A stretch of DNA of 44,104 bases from Blautia sp. BIOML-A1 (GCF_009883055.1 NZ_WWVR01000027.1:1-44104); one strand, 5' to 3'. Positions 32,552 to 40,824 are shown, numbered from the stretch's first letter. Program-made: numbers and translations. The notes: generated by a model from the letters alone, not told the origin.

Positions 32552-32580
32552 TTGACGGGATTTAGGGCAAATGTTATAAA
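32552..32580 (+). promoter_or_regulatory. prs promoter
   Basis: TTGACG and TATAAA are 17 nt apart, immediately outside attR; the start would be near 32587. The element left this promoter intact. Confidence 0.75.
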
Positions 32581-32624
32581 TATAATAGGACTCAGTTTGA
32601 AAAACTATACCTAGGAGGAATATT

Positions 32625-33797
32625 ATGCCAAATATAGAGTTACTTGAAAAAGCAACCCCAGTTGCTCCGATCCGTATCGCAGCACTTGCCGGATGTCAGG
32701 ACCTTGCAAAAGAGGTTGACAAGAAGCTTGTAAAATTCCGTAAAGAACTTATAGCCAAAAAGAAACCCAGCACTGTACCACAGGGATACAGCCTTCCTTC
32801 TTTCCTTGTAGAATGTGAATGTGTACGCTTCGGTACCGGCGAGGGCAAGGGTTATATCAAAGAGTCTGTACGTGGTGCCGACCTTTTTATCATGGTGGAT
32901 ATCACAAACTACACAGAAACTTATACTGTCTGTGGTCATGAGAACCACATGTCCCCGGACAACCACTATCAGGATCTCAAACGAATCATCTCCGCAGCTA
33001 CCGGTAAGGCTCATCGTATCAACGTGATCATGCCATTCCTTTATGAAGGACGTCAGCACCGCCGTACCAAGAGAGAATCTCTTGACTGTGCACTGATGCT
33101 CAAGGAACTGAGTGATATGGGTGTTTCCAACTTCATCACTTTCGACGCACATGATCCGCGTGTACAGAACTCTATCCCGCTGAACGGTTTCGACAACTTC
33201 TTCCCGACCTATCAGTTCCTTAAGGCACTGGTCAAGGACGTTAAGGACTTCAAGCTCGACAACGATCACCTGATGATCATCAGCCCGGATGAGGGAGCTA
33301 TGTCACGAGCAGTATATTTCTCAAATATCCTCGGCGTCGATATGGGTATGTTCTACAAACGCCGCGATTACTCCACTATTGTAAACGGCAAGAACCCTAT
33401 CGTTGCTCATGAGTTCCTTGGCGATTCCGTTGAGGGCAAGGATGTTGTTATCATCGATGATATGATCTCTTCCGGAGAGAGTATGCTCGATGTTGCAAAG
33501 CAGATCAAAGAGCGTCACGCAAAACGTGTCTTCATCTGCACTACTTACGGTCTGTTCACAGATGGTCTTAAGAAATTTGATGAATACTACGAAAAGGGCT
33601 GGATCGATAAGGTGATCACCACCAACTTAAACTACCGCGATCCGGAACTCCTCGAGAAACCATATTACATTGAAGCAAATATGAGCAAATATCTTGCAAG
33701 TATTATGGATATCATCAACCACGACCTGTCTGTAGAGAAGGTACGTTCCAGCAACGATAAGATCATGGAGCTTATGGAGAAAGTCAATAAGTGCTGA
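32625..33797 (+). CDS. prs: Ribose-phosphate pyrophosphokinase
   Basis: Prs makes PRPP from ribose-5-phosphate and ATP for nucleotide, histidine and tryptophan synthesis. The 390-residue protein is longer than the classical ~315-residue enzyme, as in a Clostridia subtype with an N-terminal extension and insertions. Motifs: FLYEGRQHRRTKRES (ATP-binding flexible loop), TFDAHDPRVQN (the catalytic histidine region), ISPDEGAMSRA and the PRPP loop VVIIDDMISSGESM. AGGAGG precedes the ATG at 32625. It is transcribed alone and ends in a strong terminator. Functional substitution of the standard Prs is assumed, not proven. Confidence 0.93.
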   Translation: MPNIELLEKATPVAPIRIAALAGCQDLAKEVDKKLVKFRKELIAKKKPSTVPQGYSLPSFLVECECVRFGTGEGKGYIKESVRGADLFIMVDITNYTETYTVCGHENHMSPDNHYQDLKRIISAATGKAHRINVIMPFLYEGRQHRRTKRESLDCALMLKELSDMGVSNFITFDAHDPRVQNSIPLNGFDNFFPTYQFLKALVKDVKDFKLDNDHLMIISPDEGAMSRAVYFSNILGVDMGMFYKRRDYSTIVNGKNPIVAHEFLGDSVEGKDVVIIDDMISSGESMLDVAKQIKERHAKRVFICTTYGLFTDGLKKFDEYYEKGWIDKVITTNLNYRDPELLEKPYYIEANMSKYLASIMDIINHDLSVEKVRSSNDKIMELMEKVNKC

Positions 33798-33819
33798 TTT
33801 ATCTGCCAAATAACATTTA

Positions 33820-33865
33820 TGGGCTGTATACCGTTTTTATCTGTACGGTATGCAGCCCATTTTCT
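33820..33865. terminator. Bidirectional terminator between prs and pgeF
   Basis: ATGGGCTGTATACCGT and ACGGTATGCAGCCCAT form a 16-bp stem with one mismatch and a 10-nt loop, followed by TTTTCTTT on the plus strand. Confidence 0.85.
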
Positions 33866-33878
33866 TTGTCGATATCTT

Positions 33879-34739
33879 TTATTTCGTTTTCTTTATTCCC
33901 AAAAACGCTCCAAGATTTCCCCTTTTGCCATGTGATGCCCTGTGAGAAAAAAGGAACTCCGGATTGCAGCAGGTGCACAGGTTCGGAAGGGAGATATGTT
34001 CCTCTCTGATTCCCGCTTCCAGCATGATCTGATGGTTCGCCTCCCAGAGATCCAGCTGATATTTTCCGTCCGGTTTTCCATAAAACAGAGAATCCCACTG
34101 TTCTTCTGCAAAATTCTCCTTAAACTGTTCAATCACATCCTCACTAACCTCATAGCAGTCCTGGCAGATAGAAGGTCCTACTGCAGCATAGATTTCTGAC
34201 GGCTCAGAGCCGAACTCTTCCTGCATTCTCCGAACAGTAACCGCACCGATTTTTGCCACTGTTCCTCTCCAGCCGGAATGAGAAAGTCCGATCGCACGAT
34301 GTACCGGATCAATGAAGTACAACGGCACACAATCCGCATAAAACGTTGCAAGTACCAGTCCCGGAACATTGGTGATCATTCCATCCACATCTGTGTACGG
34401 TCTTGGCTTTGTGATGCCGTTTCCACGGTCTTTTTCTGTGACAAGGCGGACATTCGCCGTATGTGTCTGATCAGAGGTTACAATATCGTTCATATCGAAG
34501 CCTGCGGCATCGGCTATTCTCTTATAATTTTCTTTTACCGCTTCCTCTTTGTCCCCCCTGGTAAAGCTCAGATTCATAGAGGAATAAATTCCCTCACTGA
34601 CACCTCCAAGCCTGGTGCTGAAGGCATGCACAAATCCGGGCAGTTTATCAAATTCCGGATAAGTAAGATAAGTCACGCCCTCTCTTGTATTTACCCGCAT
34701 TTTGGGTCTCTCTTCCTGATGCCATTTTATATCTGTCAT
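33879..34739 (-). CDS. pgeF: Purine nucleoside phosphorylase/laccase-domain protein (PgeF/YlmD-like)
   Basis: The 286-residue protein belongs to the multicopper-oxidase-like laccase-domain family now assigned purine nucleoside phosphorylase or cell-wall editing (PgeF) activity. Metal/active-site motifs are HSGWRGTV, a DCVPLYF segment and the final CTCCNPEFLFSHRASHGKRG. The start was placed at ATG 34739, which has AGGA upstream (an upstream TTG at 34742 is ignored). It is the downstream-most gene of the minus-strand run starting at lepB, 20 nt after yraN. Confidence 0.88.
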   Translation of the reverse strand: MTDIKWHQEERPKMRVNTREGVTYLTYPEFDKLPGFVHAFSTRLGGVSEGIYSSMNLSFTRGDKEEAVKENYKRIADAAGFDMNDIVTSDQTHTANVRLVTEKDRGNGITKPRPYTDVDGMITNVPGLVLATFYADCVPLYFIDPVHRAIGLSHSGWRGTVAKIGAVTVRRMQEEFGSEPSEIYAAVGPSICQDCYEVSEDVIEQFKENFAEEQWDSLFYGKPDGKYQLDLWEANHQIMLEAGIREEHISLPNLCTCCNPEFLFSHRASHGKRGNLGAFLGIKKTK

Positions 34740-34759
34740 CAATATCCTCCTTCTGTGTT

Positions 34760-35110
34760 TTATCCACAGTAATCAAAGGCATTCCTGATCCAGTGGATCT
34801 CTTCTCCGTCGATCGCCACCACATCAAATCTGCAGGGAGGTTCTCCATATCCATAACGCAGAAGATAAAACTGTGCCGCCCGGCTGATCCGGCGCTGCTT
34901 CCTGATATCAACTGCTGCTGCCGCCTCTCCCGAGACCGCCGTAGCCCGGTATTTCACCTCCACGAACACAAGATAGTTTCCATCCCTGGCTACCAGATCG
35001 ATTTCTCCGCTCCGGCAGAAAAAATTCCTCTCAAGAATCCTTACTCCCTGTTTTTCCAGAAAGGCAGCCGCCTGCTCTTCATGACGACTGCCTGTTTTAC
35101 GTTTGTTAAT
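34760..35110 (-). CDS. yraN: YraN/UPF0102-family putative nuclease with a non-canonical start
   Basis: A 116-residue PD-(D/E)xK-type protein with the conserved KTGSRHEEQAAAFLEKQG, GEIDLVARDGNYLVFVEVKY and CRFDVVAI. The family normally begins MNKRxTGxxGE-like; here that position is ATT (35110-35108). No ATG, GTG or TTG occurs in frame between the rnhB stop (35189) and the GTG at 34969, which lies inside the conserved core. Initiation at ATT, translation through the rnhB stop into 26 extra residues, or a -1 shift from an out-of-frame ATG at about 35165 are all possible. Function: probable Holliday-junction-type nuclease, unproven. Confidence 0.75.
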   Translation of the reverse strand: MNKRKTGSRHEEQAAAFLEKQGVRILERNFFCRSGEIDLVARDGNYLVFVEVKYRATAVSGEAAAAVDIRKQRRISRAAQFYLLRYGYGEPPCRFDVVAIDGEEIHWIRNAFDYCG

Positions 35111-35188
35111 ACGCTGTCTCTCTTTTCTTTTTGTGTGTCGGTATCTTTTGTAAGAAAGTCTGGCATATGGTCTTAAACCACACGCCGA

Positions 35189-35944
35189 TTATACAAAATG
35201 CGTAATAAAACTTGCTCTGTGGATCGGGGTTGGTCCGTATTTTTTGAGTGCCTCAATATGCTCAGCGGAACCGTATCCCTTATTGGATGCAAATCCATAT
35301 CCGGGAAGCGCACTGTCATATTCGACCATCATCCTGTCCCTTGTTACCTTTGCAACGATGCTGGCCGCTGCAATGGACGCGCTTTTGGCATCTCCCTTGA
35401 TGATTGGAACCTGCGGGATCGTTACTCCCGGGATCGTTACCGCGTCATTGAGAAGAAGCTGCGGAGTGACCTTCAGTTTACTGATAGCTTCCCGCATTGC
35501 CTCATAGGTCGCCTGCAGAATATTGATCTCGTCAATCCTCTGCGGACTTGCCATACCAATACCTACCGCTATTGCTTTTTCCATGATAACATCATAAAGC
35601 TCTTCTCTTTTGTTCGCAGTAAGTTTCTTTGAATCATTCAGATAGAGGATATCGTGATCTTTCGGAAGGATCACTGCACAGGCTACTACAGGACCTGCCA
35701 GCGGCCCTCTTCCCACCTCATCAATCCCGCAGAGATATCCCAGATGTTCATATTCATGCTCGTAGTGCATCATTTCTTCCATGCGGAGCTTTTCCTTCTG
35801 GATGTTCGCAAGCTTCTTTTGATACTGCTGAATAATCTTCTGCACCCCGCTTCGTTCATCATCCGCATATTCCTGACAGAGTCCGTTCCACTGCTCTTCA
35901 GCTGCCGCGGCAAATTCCGCCTTGATTTCACCGATCTTTTTCAT
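35189..35944 (-). CDS. rnhB: Ribonuclease HII
   Basis: Removes RNA from RNA-DNA hybrids. The 251-residue protein has the DEDD catalytic signature: GIDEVGRGPLAGPVVA, LNDSKKLTANKREEL and later the KGDAKSASIAAASIVAKVTRD region. A helical N-terminal domain of about 70 residues is typical for the Firmicutes form. Its start overlaps the end of rbgA by 17 nt, indicating co-transcription. Confidence 0.95.
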   Translation of the reverse strand: MKKIGEIKAEFAAAAEEQWNGLCQEYADDERSGVQKIIQQYQKKLANIQKEKLRMEEMMHYEHEYEHLGYLCGIDEVGRGPLAGPVVACAVILPKDHDILYLNDSKKLTANKREELYDVIMEKAIAVGIGMASPQRIDEINILQATYEAMREAISKLKVTPQLLLNDAVTIPGVTIPQVPIIKGDAKSASIAAASIVAKVTRDRMMVEYDSALPGYGFASNKGYGSAEHIEALKKYGPTPIHRASFITHFV

Positions 35945-36797
35945 CTGCTTTTACCTGCTCTGCCCATTCAAGAGTAATTCGTCCGATCTTGCCGCCACGG
36001 AAATCGTCAAAAATCAGTCCGGAGGCTTTGACATAATCCAGTTCTTCTCCCCGTTTCAGACAGCCTCTTGCCTTTGCAATTGCTTCCAGAGTTTCAAGCG
36101 GCGTACCTTCCTCAGAAATGCCATAGCGTTTCTCAAGAAAGCCCGGATAATCCTTCTTAAGCTTCTCCAGAAGCCAGAGAGCCAGTTCTTCGATATTCAG
36201 GATATCATCCTTGATGGAACCAACGCAGGCCAGACGGATACCGACCAGTTGATCCTCGAACTTCGGCCAGAGAATTCCCGGTGTATCCAGAAGCTCTACA
36301 TTCTTATTCAGGCGGATCCACTGTTTTCCCTTTGTCACGCCAGGCTTGTTTCCGGTTTTGGCACAGGCCTTCCCTGCAAAGGTATTAATAAACGTAGACT
36401 TCCCTACATTTGGGATACCTGCCACCATGGCACGGATCGGACGGTTTTTGATTCCTCTTCTCCTGTCACGCTCAATCTTTTCTTTGCATGCTTCCTGGAT
36501 CACATTCTGGATTGTCTTCATTCCTGCCCCGTTACGCGAATCCACCTTCACCACATAAAATCCCTTGCTCTGAAAATATTCTTTCCAGGCCTCATTCTGT
36601 CTCTCATCTGCAAGATCTGCCTTGTTCAGAAGTATCAGACGCGATTTATTCTGTCCAAGCTGATCTATATCCGGATTTCTACTGGAGAGCGGCACTCTGG
36701 CATCCACCAGTTCTATGATCAGATCGATCAGCTTTAAGTCTTCCTGCATCTGCCGTTTTGCCTTGGTCATATGACCAGGGTACCATTGTATATTCAT
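35928..36797 (-). CDS. rbgA: Ribosome biogenesis GTPase RbgA (YlqF)
   Basis: RbgA is a circularly permuted GTPase for late 50S assembly. The 289-residue protein shows the permuted order G4 (NKADL) before G1 (GIPNVGKSTF) and G3 (DTPG). The start ATG at 36797 lies 35 bp from a MITE-like repeat. Located downstream of lepB and rplS in the common Firmicutes order rplS-lepB-rbgA-rnhB-yraN. Confidence 0.95.
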   Translation of the reverse strand: MNIQWYPGHMTKAKRQMQEDLKLIDLIIELVDARVPLSSRNPDIDQLGQNKSRLILLNKADLADERQNEAWKEYFQSKGFYVVKVDSRNGAGMKTIQNVIQEACKEKIERDRRRGIKNRPIRAMVAGIPNVGKSTFINTFAGKACAKTGNKPGVTKGKQWIRLNKNVELLDTPGILWPKFEDQLVGIRLACVGSIKDDILNIEELALWLLEKLKKDYPGFLEKRYGISEEGTPLETLEAIAKARGCLKRGEELDYVKASGLIFDDFRGGKIGRITLEWAEQVKADEKDR

Positions 36798-36831
36798 ATC
36801 TGTCCTGACCTTTCGTATTTATTCATCTTTC

Positions 36832-36974
36832 GTAACTGTTCAGTACCCTCCCAGTTACGAGTCAAAATGCATTCCAAATCACCTTCGGTGATGGCATTTC
36901 GCCTTGTATGTCTCGGGATTTTGGCAAAAAATATGCCAAAACACCTCGCGGGATACTACCTTCTGAATAGTTAC
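36832..36974. repeat. MITE-like repeat with terminal inverted repeats (143 bp)
   Basis: Ends are GTAACTGTTCAG (36832-36843) and CTGAATAGTTAC (36963-36974), complementary at 11 of 12. The interior folds into nested hairpins (AAATGC/GCATTT around ATCACC/GGTGAT, and TTTTGGCA/TGCCAAAA). A second copy with a few changes starts at 44028. No ORF. The right end supplies the stop codon of lepB. Confidence 0.8.
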
Positions 36975-37567
36975 CATCTTTCACAAAAACCAAATTTCTC
37001 AAACGGAGAGCAGGTGAACCACAGCTTTCCGACAATATAACGCTTATTTACATTTCCGATATCAGAATAACGGCTGTCTTCACTGTTGTTGCGATTATCG
37101 CCCAGAACAAAATACTGCCCCGATTCCAGTGTAACTGTAGTGGAAGCAAGTCCCGGATTCGTGATCTCCGGAAACTGTCCGGCCTCCTGATACTCTTTGC
37201 CGTCAATCAGGATCTTTCCGTCAGAAATCTGTACCGTCTCTCCCGGAAGTCCGATCACACGCCGGATATGAAGTGCCGCATCATCACTGGCATTTGTTCT
37301 GAAAACGATCAGATCTCCTCTTTCCGGTGATGAAAATTTATATACTGCTTTATTGATAAAGAAACGATCACCGACAGAAATTGTCGGTTCCATTGAATTT
37401 TCCTGCATGGTCACAGTCTGGAACAACATGAGTGCCACCACTGCTGCAAACACCAGTGTTACCACAATCTGAAAGATCCACTTCAGAATTCCGCGAATCT
37501 TTCTGTCTTCCAGTTTTGCCTTTAATTCAAGAACCTTTGAGTGTTCTTTCCAGTTCTGTATATTCAT
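36971..37567 (-). CDS. lepB: Signal peptidase I (catalytic Lys position is Arg)
   Basis: A 198-residue type I signal peptidase with an N-terminal membrane anchor (residues ~26-52), the catalytic serine S58 in QENSMEPT, box C RGDLIVFR and box E GDNRNNSEDSRY. In box D, where E. coli LepB has YIKRAVGLPGD, this protein reads HIRRVIGLPGE, with R102 at the position of the catalytic lysine. The C-terminal codons abut the MITE-like repeat, whose end provides TAA. Start at 37567; the ribosome site is weak (GGGAGAGAG). Confidence 0.88.
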   Translation of the reverse strand: MNIQNWKEHSKVLELKAKLEDRKIRGILKWIFQIVVTLVFAAVVALMLFQTVTMQENSMEPTISVGDRFFINKAVYKFSSPERGDLIVFRTNASDDAALHIRRVIGLPGETVQISDGKILIDGKEYQEAGQFPEITNPGLASTTVTLESGQYFVLGDNRNNSEDSRYSDIGNVNKRYIVGKLWFTCSPFEKFGFCERW

Positions 37568-37587
37568 ATCTGCTCTCTCCCATAATG

Positions 37588-37621
37588 GAAAAGAGGGACA
37601 ATAGCTGTCGTTATTGTCCCT
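37588..37621 (-). terminator. Terminator after rplS
   Basis: AGGGACAATA and TATTGTCCCT form a perfect 10-bp stem with an 8-nt loop; a short T run follows on the minus strand. It would reduce transcription into lepB. Confidence 0.7.
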
Positions 37622-37657
37622 GCTTTTAAAACATTTGAAATTTTCAGATAAAACACA

Positions 37658-38005
37658 TTATCTAACGCGTTCTTTAACCTTTGCAGCTTTACCTACGCGG
37701 TCTCTCAGGTAGTTCAGCTTAGCACGGCGAACTTTACCCTGACGGATAACTTCTACCTTAACAACGTGTGGGGAATGAAGCGGCCATGTCTTCTCAACAC
37801 CAACACCGTTGGAGCTCTTTCTTACTGTGAAAGTTTCTCTTGTGCTTCCACCCTGTTTCTTAAGAACAGTTCCCTCGAAAACCTGAACTCGCTCACGGTT
37901 TCCCTCTTTGATCAGAGCGTGTACTCTTACTGTGTCACCAACGCGGAACTGCGGTACTTCTGCTTTTAACTGAGCAGACTCAATGTTTTTGATAATGTCG
38001 TTCAT
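37658..38005 (-). CDS. rplS: 50S ribosomal protein L19
   Basis: The 115-residue protein at the 30S-50S interface. The family motifs [20 protein letters not shown] and [16 protein letters not shown] are present. Codon use is typical of highly expressed genes. A strong promoter and a leader hairpin precede it. Confidence 0.97.
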   Translation of the reverse strand: MNDIIKNIESAQLKAEVPQFRVGDTVRVHALIKEGNRERVQVFEGTVLKKQGGSTRETFTVRKSSNGVGVEKTWPLHSPHVVKVEVIRQGKVRRAKLNYLRDRVGKAAKVKERVR

Positions 38006-38079
38006 TTTATTCTCTCCTATTCTTATCTGGATGTTCTTAATACATGACTCTGTAACAGAGGACCATCTTTTTTACAACG
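38006..38079 (-). promoter_or_regulatory. rplS leader, possible L19 autoregulatory element
   Basis: A leader of about 74 nt with the hairpin CTCTG-TTA-CAGAG, in the position of the L19 leader element of Firmicutes. I did not check the conserved core, so the match is by position and structure only. Confidence 0.35.
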
Positions 38080-38085
38080 AAAATA

Positions 38086-38114
38086 AGTATACTATAAAAA
38101 TATTCCGATTGCAA
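38086..38114 (-). promoter_or_regulatory. rplS promoter
   Basis: Minus-strand TTGCAA and TATACT are 17 nt apart, just after the stop of the upstream motor gene. Confidence 0.7.
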
Positions 38115-38133
38115 GCAGTTTTTTATTTTATGT

Positions 38134-39132
38134 TTAATTACCGGATGCAGTATCGGAAGCAGTGGTCGCATCGGAACTGCTCAAAATCTGATTCAGCTCA
38201 TCGATCATCTCTTCGTCCTTCAGACGGAACTTGATCTCAACACGTCTGGAAGCATCCTTATCTACATTTCCATCTGCATCCAGAACCGGATTTGCCATGG
38301 AATGTCCGTTTACCGTCAGATAATTCTGAAGATTTGCCGATTGAGTGGAATCCAGAAAATTCCCCTGAATATCCAGAAGATACTGTGCCACAGCCAGGGA
38401 TCTCTGCTGGGACAGCTGCAGGTTGTAGCTGTAGTCTCCGTCCGTATCGGTATAACCGTCAATGATGATCTCTGCAAGATATTTCATATAATCATCCTGC
38501 AGAAGCACCTTACAGTAGATCGGAAGGATCTGTTCCAGTGCCTGTTTACCGGCATCGGTCAGCTCCGCCTGATCATAATCAAACATAACGCTGGCCTCCA
38601 GTGTCAGTGCACCTGTCTGTGCATCAATATCCACACTGATATTGTTCCTGGAAAACTCATTCTTCAGAGCCTCTATAACATCTGCCTTGACACCAATGAT
38701 CTGATCGATCTGTGCCTGCTGGTTCTTAAGCTGCTGAGTCTTGGTATCCAGTGCAGACTGCTGGCTTTTGAGTGTGGCTTCCTGTTCCTTAAGCTTGGCA
38801 GCCAGCGCGTTCAGCTGCTGTTCCTGTTCCTCAAGCTTCTCCTGCTGGGTCTTGAGCTGCTCGTCCTGATTCTTAAGCTGCTCGTCCTGATTCTGGATCG
38901 TTCCTTCCTTCTCATTCAGGGCATTCTGCTTGTCAAGAAGCTGCTGTGTGTATTCCTCCTGAAGTGCGATCTTGTCGTCTCTCTCCTTAATGCTCTCGTT
39001 GTAGCTTTTCTGAGCCTGAAAAAGAGTCACACACATCAGCAGTACAAAGAGAAGAAGAACTCCCGCCATCATATCAGAATAGGAACGCCAGACATTAAAT
39101 CCGTTGTTTTCTGATTTTTTCTTTCTGCGCAT
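38134..39132 (-). CDS. MotB/ZorB-like motor subunit with OmpA domain
   Basis: A 332-residue membrane protein. A basic N-terminus is followed by one membrane span starting YSDMMAGVLLLFVLLM, with D20 placed as the proton-carrying aspartate of MotB/ZorB. Residues ~45-145 are a long Gln/Glu-rich coiled coil with repeated EQL/QQL units. The C-terminal OmpA-like peptidoglycan-binding domain has DGYTDTDGDYSYNLQLSQQR and VNGHSMANP with ASRRVEIKFR. It starts 8 nt after the MotA-like gene, with AGGAGG. The pair should form a proton-driven motor anchored to the wall. Its job is unknown; flagellar genes are absent nearby. Confidence 0.82.
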   Translation of the reverse strand: MRRKKKSENNGFNVWRSYSDMMAGVLLLFVLLMCVTLFQAQKSYNESIKERDDKIALQEEYTQQLLDKQNALNEKEGTIQNQDEQLKNQDEQLKTQQEKLEEQEQQLNALAAKLKEQEATLKSQQSALDTKTQQLKNQQAQIDQIIGVKADVIEALKNEFSRNNISVDIDAQTGALTLEASVMFDYDQAELTDAGKQALEQILPIYCKVLLQDDYMKYLAEIIIDGYTDTDGDYSYNLQLSQQRSLAVAQYLLDIQGNFLDSTQSANLQNYLTVNGHSMANPVLDADGNVDKDASRRVEIKFRLKDEEMIDELNQILSSSDATTASDTASGN

Positions 39133-39140
39133 TTGTCCTC

Positions 39141-40772
39141 CTATCTGAATATACCAAGCTTGCCTTTCTGTGTCCCTTTGGTCAGTTCACGTAAATTTCT
39201 GTTGAGTTCTTCAAGCAGTAACTGCTGCTGTTCTCCCTGCTGTTCCAGAAGTTCTTCCAGTTTATCGAAAGACTGTTTCTGTGTCAGCTGACCGGAAGAA
39301 AGGGTCACGGTCTTATCACTTCCTGCTGCCGAAATATCTGCAAGAAGACGGCGGACCTGATCCATCGTCTTGTAAGACAGCTTCTGATAATTCATAAACT
39401 CCTGAAGTCTTGCATCAAATTCCGCAACCACCTGACGGTTTGCCTGTGCAAGCTCTACATTACGCCTGCCCGCTGCGGAAATGCGATCCATTCCCTGTGC
39501 AGCAGCCTCGACATATTTCTGCATGGTCTGGTTGCACGCAACCCAGAATTTCGCAGAAGAAGCTTCCGCTTCCTTGAGATAATCTGCAAGATGCTGGTAA
39601 TCTGCCTGCTGTTCCTTCTGGATCGTCTGATTATCCTTAAGAATGCGGTCTGCCCTGTCGAGATATTCCTTCTGTGCCATACTGGTATCCTCCAGCATGG
39701 TACGCATGTTGCGCTCATGCTCCGTATATGCCTCACTGAGCTGTCTGCTCATAGACTGATAGAGATTTGTCGTGTAGTTGGCATTGTCTGTCTGAGCGTC
39801 TTTAAGCTGGGTAAGTGCCCTGCCAAAATCCTCAAACTGTGCTTTGAAAGAAAGATTCATTTCCTTCAGGAAAGTATCCAATATCTCCCTGATCGCATCC
39901 TCCTGGCATTTCGTCACAGAAGATACCAGCACATCCAGAGAATCGTTCATCTTCTGGAAGGTCGGCGTGATAACCTTTTCAAAGCTGCCCGCCATCTGTA
40001 CAGAGAATTTCTCCGCCATCTGCTCCATGGCTGCGGTCTGATTCTTCTGGCTGGAAACCAGGATATTCATAGATTCACTCTCTGCTGTCGGCATGACATA
40101 TGTATGGAATCGATCCAGGAATTTCTGAAGACTCGCTGTCATTGAAGAATACTCTGACTTCATGCCGCAGGTATAGACGATCGACATCGCAATACCATAA
40201 ATGGAAGTCAGAAACGCTACCTTGATACCGTCTACCAGAGAAGCAACCGATGTTGTCATTGCCTCATAGTTGGTAGGTTCAAAGTTCTTAAGTCCCCACA
40301 CAAGTCCTACGAAGGTACCAAGGATACCAAGACTTGTAAAAATATCCGGAGCCATTTCCAGAAGACGCTTGTGGACATGTTCATCCATATCATCTCCATT
40401 CAGATACTCCTCGATATCACCGATTCCCTCATGACTCTGTGAGATCGCATCCGTAAAAGCCTGCATCTTCTCATCAAGATATCGCTGATGAAAGATACCA
40501 TTCAGTGCAGAAACCTTATCTGCATCAACCTTTCCCGGAGACTGAAATACATTTCTGATCTCATCTGCCGCATCGCTCAGTGCCCTGGAAAGATCATTCA
40601 TACGGAACATTCCGCCAAACATCCCGGCAATATAGGTAACTGCCATGATCCCCAGAAAGCAGAAGTTATAAATCAGTATACTGGCAGCTCCGCGGCCAAC
40701 ATAAAGGGTCATTCCGACAGCCGCTGCTACAACTGCCAGAAAAAGCATTACGTTTAACACCTTTTTTCTCAT
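39141..40772 (-). CDS. MotA/ExbB/ZorA-like proton channel with long cytoplasmic tail
   Basis: A 543-residue protein. Two membrane spans lie in residues ~8-55, then a conserved MotA/TolQ core near 140-215 (APDIFTSLGILGTFVGLVWG, then VASLVDGIKVAFLTSIYGIA). The remaining ~320 residues are a predicted helical tail rich in Gln and Glu. A channel core plus long tail is the layout of ZorA of the Zorya defence system rather than flagellar MotA. The start was placed at the ATG at 40772 after GGAGG. It pairs with the ZorB-like gene downstream; the Zorya effectors ZorC, ZorD or ZorE are not present in the window. Confidence 0.8.
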   Translation of the reverse strand: MRKKVLNVMLFLAVVAAAVGMTLYVGRGAASILIYNFCFLGIMAVTYIAGMFGGMFRMNDLSRALSDAADEIRNVFQSPGKVDADKVSALNGIFHQRYLDEKMQAFTDAISQSHEGIGDIEEYLNGDDMDEHVHKRLLEMAPDIFTSLGILGTFVGLVWGLKNFEPTNYEAMTTSVASLVDGIKVAFLTSIYGIAMSIVYTCGMKSEYSSMTASLQKFLDRFHTYVMPTAESESMNILVSSQKNQTAAMEQMAEKFSVQMAGSFEKVITPTFQKMNDSLDVLVSSVTKCQEDAIREILDTFLKEMNLSFKAQFEDFGRALTQLKDAQTDNANYTTNLYQSMSRQLSEAYTEHERNMRTMLEDTSMAQKEYLDRADRILKDNQTIQKEQQADYQHLADYLKEAEASSAKFWVACNQTMQKYVEAAAQGMDRISAAGRRNVELAQANRQVVAEFDARLQEFMNYQKLSYKTMDQVRRLLADISAAGSDKTVTLSSGQLTQKQSFDKLEELLEQQGEQQQLLLEELNRNLRELTKGTQKGKLGIFR

Positions 40773-40795
40773 AAGCAACCTCCTTATTGTCTATT

Positions 40796-40824
40796 ATCAT
40801 ATCATACCATTTTTTGACGAACAA
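40796..40824 (-). promoter_or_regulatory. Promoter for the motor pair
   Basis: Minus-strand TTGTTC and TATGAT are 17 nt apart, about 20 nt before the ribosome site. Confidence 0.55.

Larger units (their letters stand above)
32319..32624. other. Gap between the HEPN gene and prs
   Basis: No gene. It holds the HEPN promoter area with a 6-bp dyad (32369-32386), two right arm repeats (32445-32466), attR and the prs promoter. Confidence 0.7.
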
